Of a stretch of DNA of 64,000 nt, positions 63,668 to 64,000 are shown one piece after another. The DNA comes from Dehalococcoidia bacterium. GTDB lineage: Bacteria > Chloroflexota > Dehalococcoidia > Tepidiformales > Tepidiformaceae. The position numbers were made by a program, and so were the translations under genes. The notes beneath the pieces were generated by a model, which worked only from the letters and a program-made list of their open reading frames with translations, searched no databases and was not told where the DNA came from. How positions within the stretch are numbered: the first letter of the stretch is position 1; each line of letters starts with the position of its first letter. The DNA is taken from positions 1 to 64,000 of the forward strand of contig JAJEIT010000026.1 in NCBI GenBank assembly GCA_022827945.1. Reading direction: 5' to 3'.

Positions 63668-64000
63668 CTGGCCGCGAGCCTCGCCCCGATGAACGCCGTC
63701 ACACGCTGCCGCGCCTGCTCCCCGATCGGGATCGGCGCCGCGTCGAAGCCGTGCGGGCCGCCGGGGTAGACCGCCAACTCGGACTCGTTGCCCGCCGCCA
63801 GCCAGCGTGCGTGCATGAACAATGAGTCGTCCAGCAGCGGGTCGTACGATCCCACCGTGAACAGCGCCGGCGGCATTTCGTGCAGGTGTGCGTTCAGCGG
63901 CGACACGTCGGGGTCGGTCGTATCCACGCCGGGGATGAACATCTCGTAGAAGCGGTCGATCGCAGCCCGGTCGAGACCCCCCTCGGGCCCCACGCCCAGC
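63664..64000 (-). CDS. Alpha/beta hydrolase fold-3 family, C-terminal part (partial, off window end)
   Basis: SPLNAHLHEMPPALFTVGSYDPLLDDSLFMHARWLAAGNESELAVYPGGPHGFD. Confidence 0.85.
   Translation of the reverse strand, partial: LGVGPEGGLDRAAIDRFYEMFIPGVDTTDPDVSPLNAHLHEMPPALFTVGSYDPLLDDSLFMHARWLAAGNESELAVYPGGPHGFDAAPIPIGEQARQRVTAFIGARLAAS

Overview
High-GC bacterial chromosomal window, probably Chloroflexota/Dehalococcoidia-like (inference from gene content and codon style). It is mostly housekeeping and accessory metabolism. Recognised blocks: otsA-otsB, rsmE-prmA-dnaJ, pstCAB-phoU behind a four-unit Pho box, rplK-rplA, a separate rplJ-rplL with an L10 leader, mnmA/rsfS, a ZTP riboswitch with purH, tRNA-Ser(GGA), a MoxR/DUF58/transglutaminase cluster, and a SAM-I riboswitch followed by a threonine-synthase-like gene, a NIL-domain gene and a MoaD/ThiS-like gene. 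Several toxin-antitoxin-like pairs are present (HEPN/MNT, HicAB, VapBC, TumE-like).

Most interesting observations: (1) a CMD/AhpD-like gene with an in-frame UGA in a CxxU motif, followed by a SECIS-like hairpin, which is a candidate selenoprotein; (2) a dispersed palindromic element built of 7-bp units, three copies of which cluster around a 23S-IVP/bAvd-type four-helix-bundle gene, with a related sequence inserted in frame in a CDP-alcohol phosphatidyltransferase; (3) a second dispersed element made of ordered hairpins with variable self-complementary cores between invariant CTCAG...CGCTC flanks; (4) a short extracytoplasmic domain (VRVWQ...SxRPEGGxW) seen seven times in five otherwise different exported proteins; (5) a probable protein-thiocarboxylate homocysteine/methionine operon under a SAM riboswitch. 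All calls come from reading the sequence and supplied ORFs; no database search was run.
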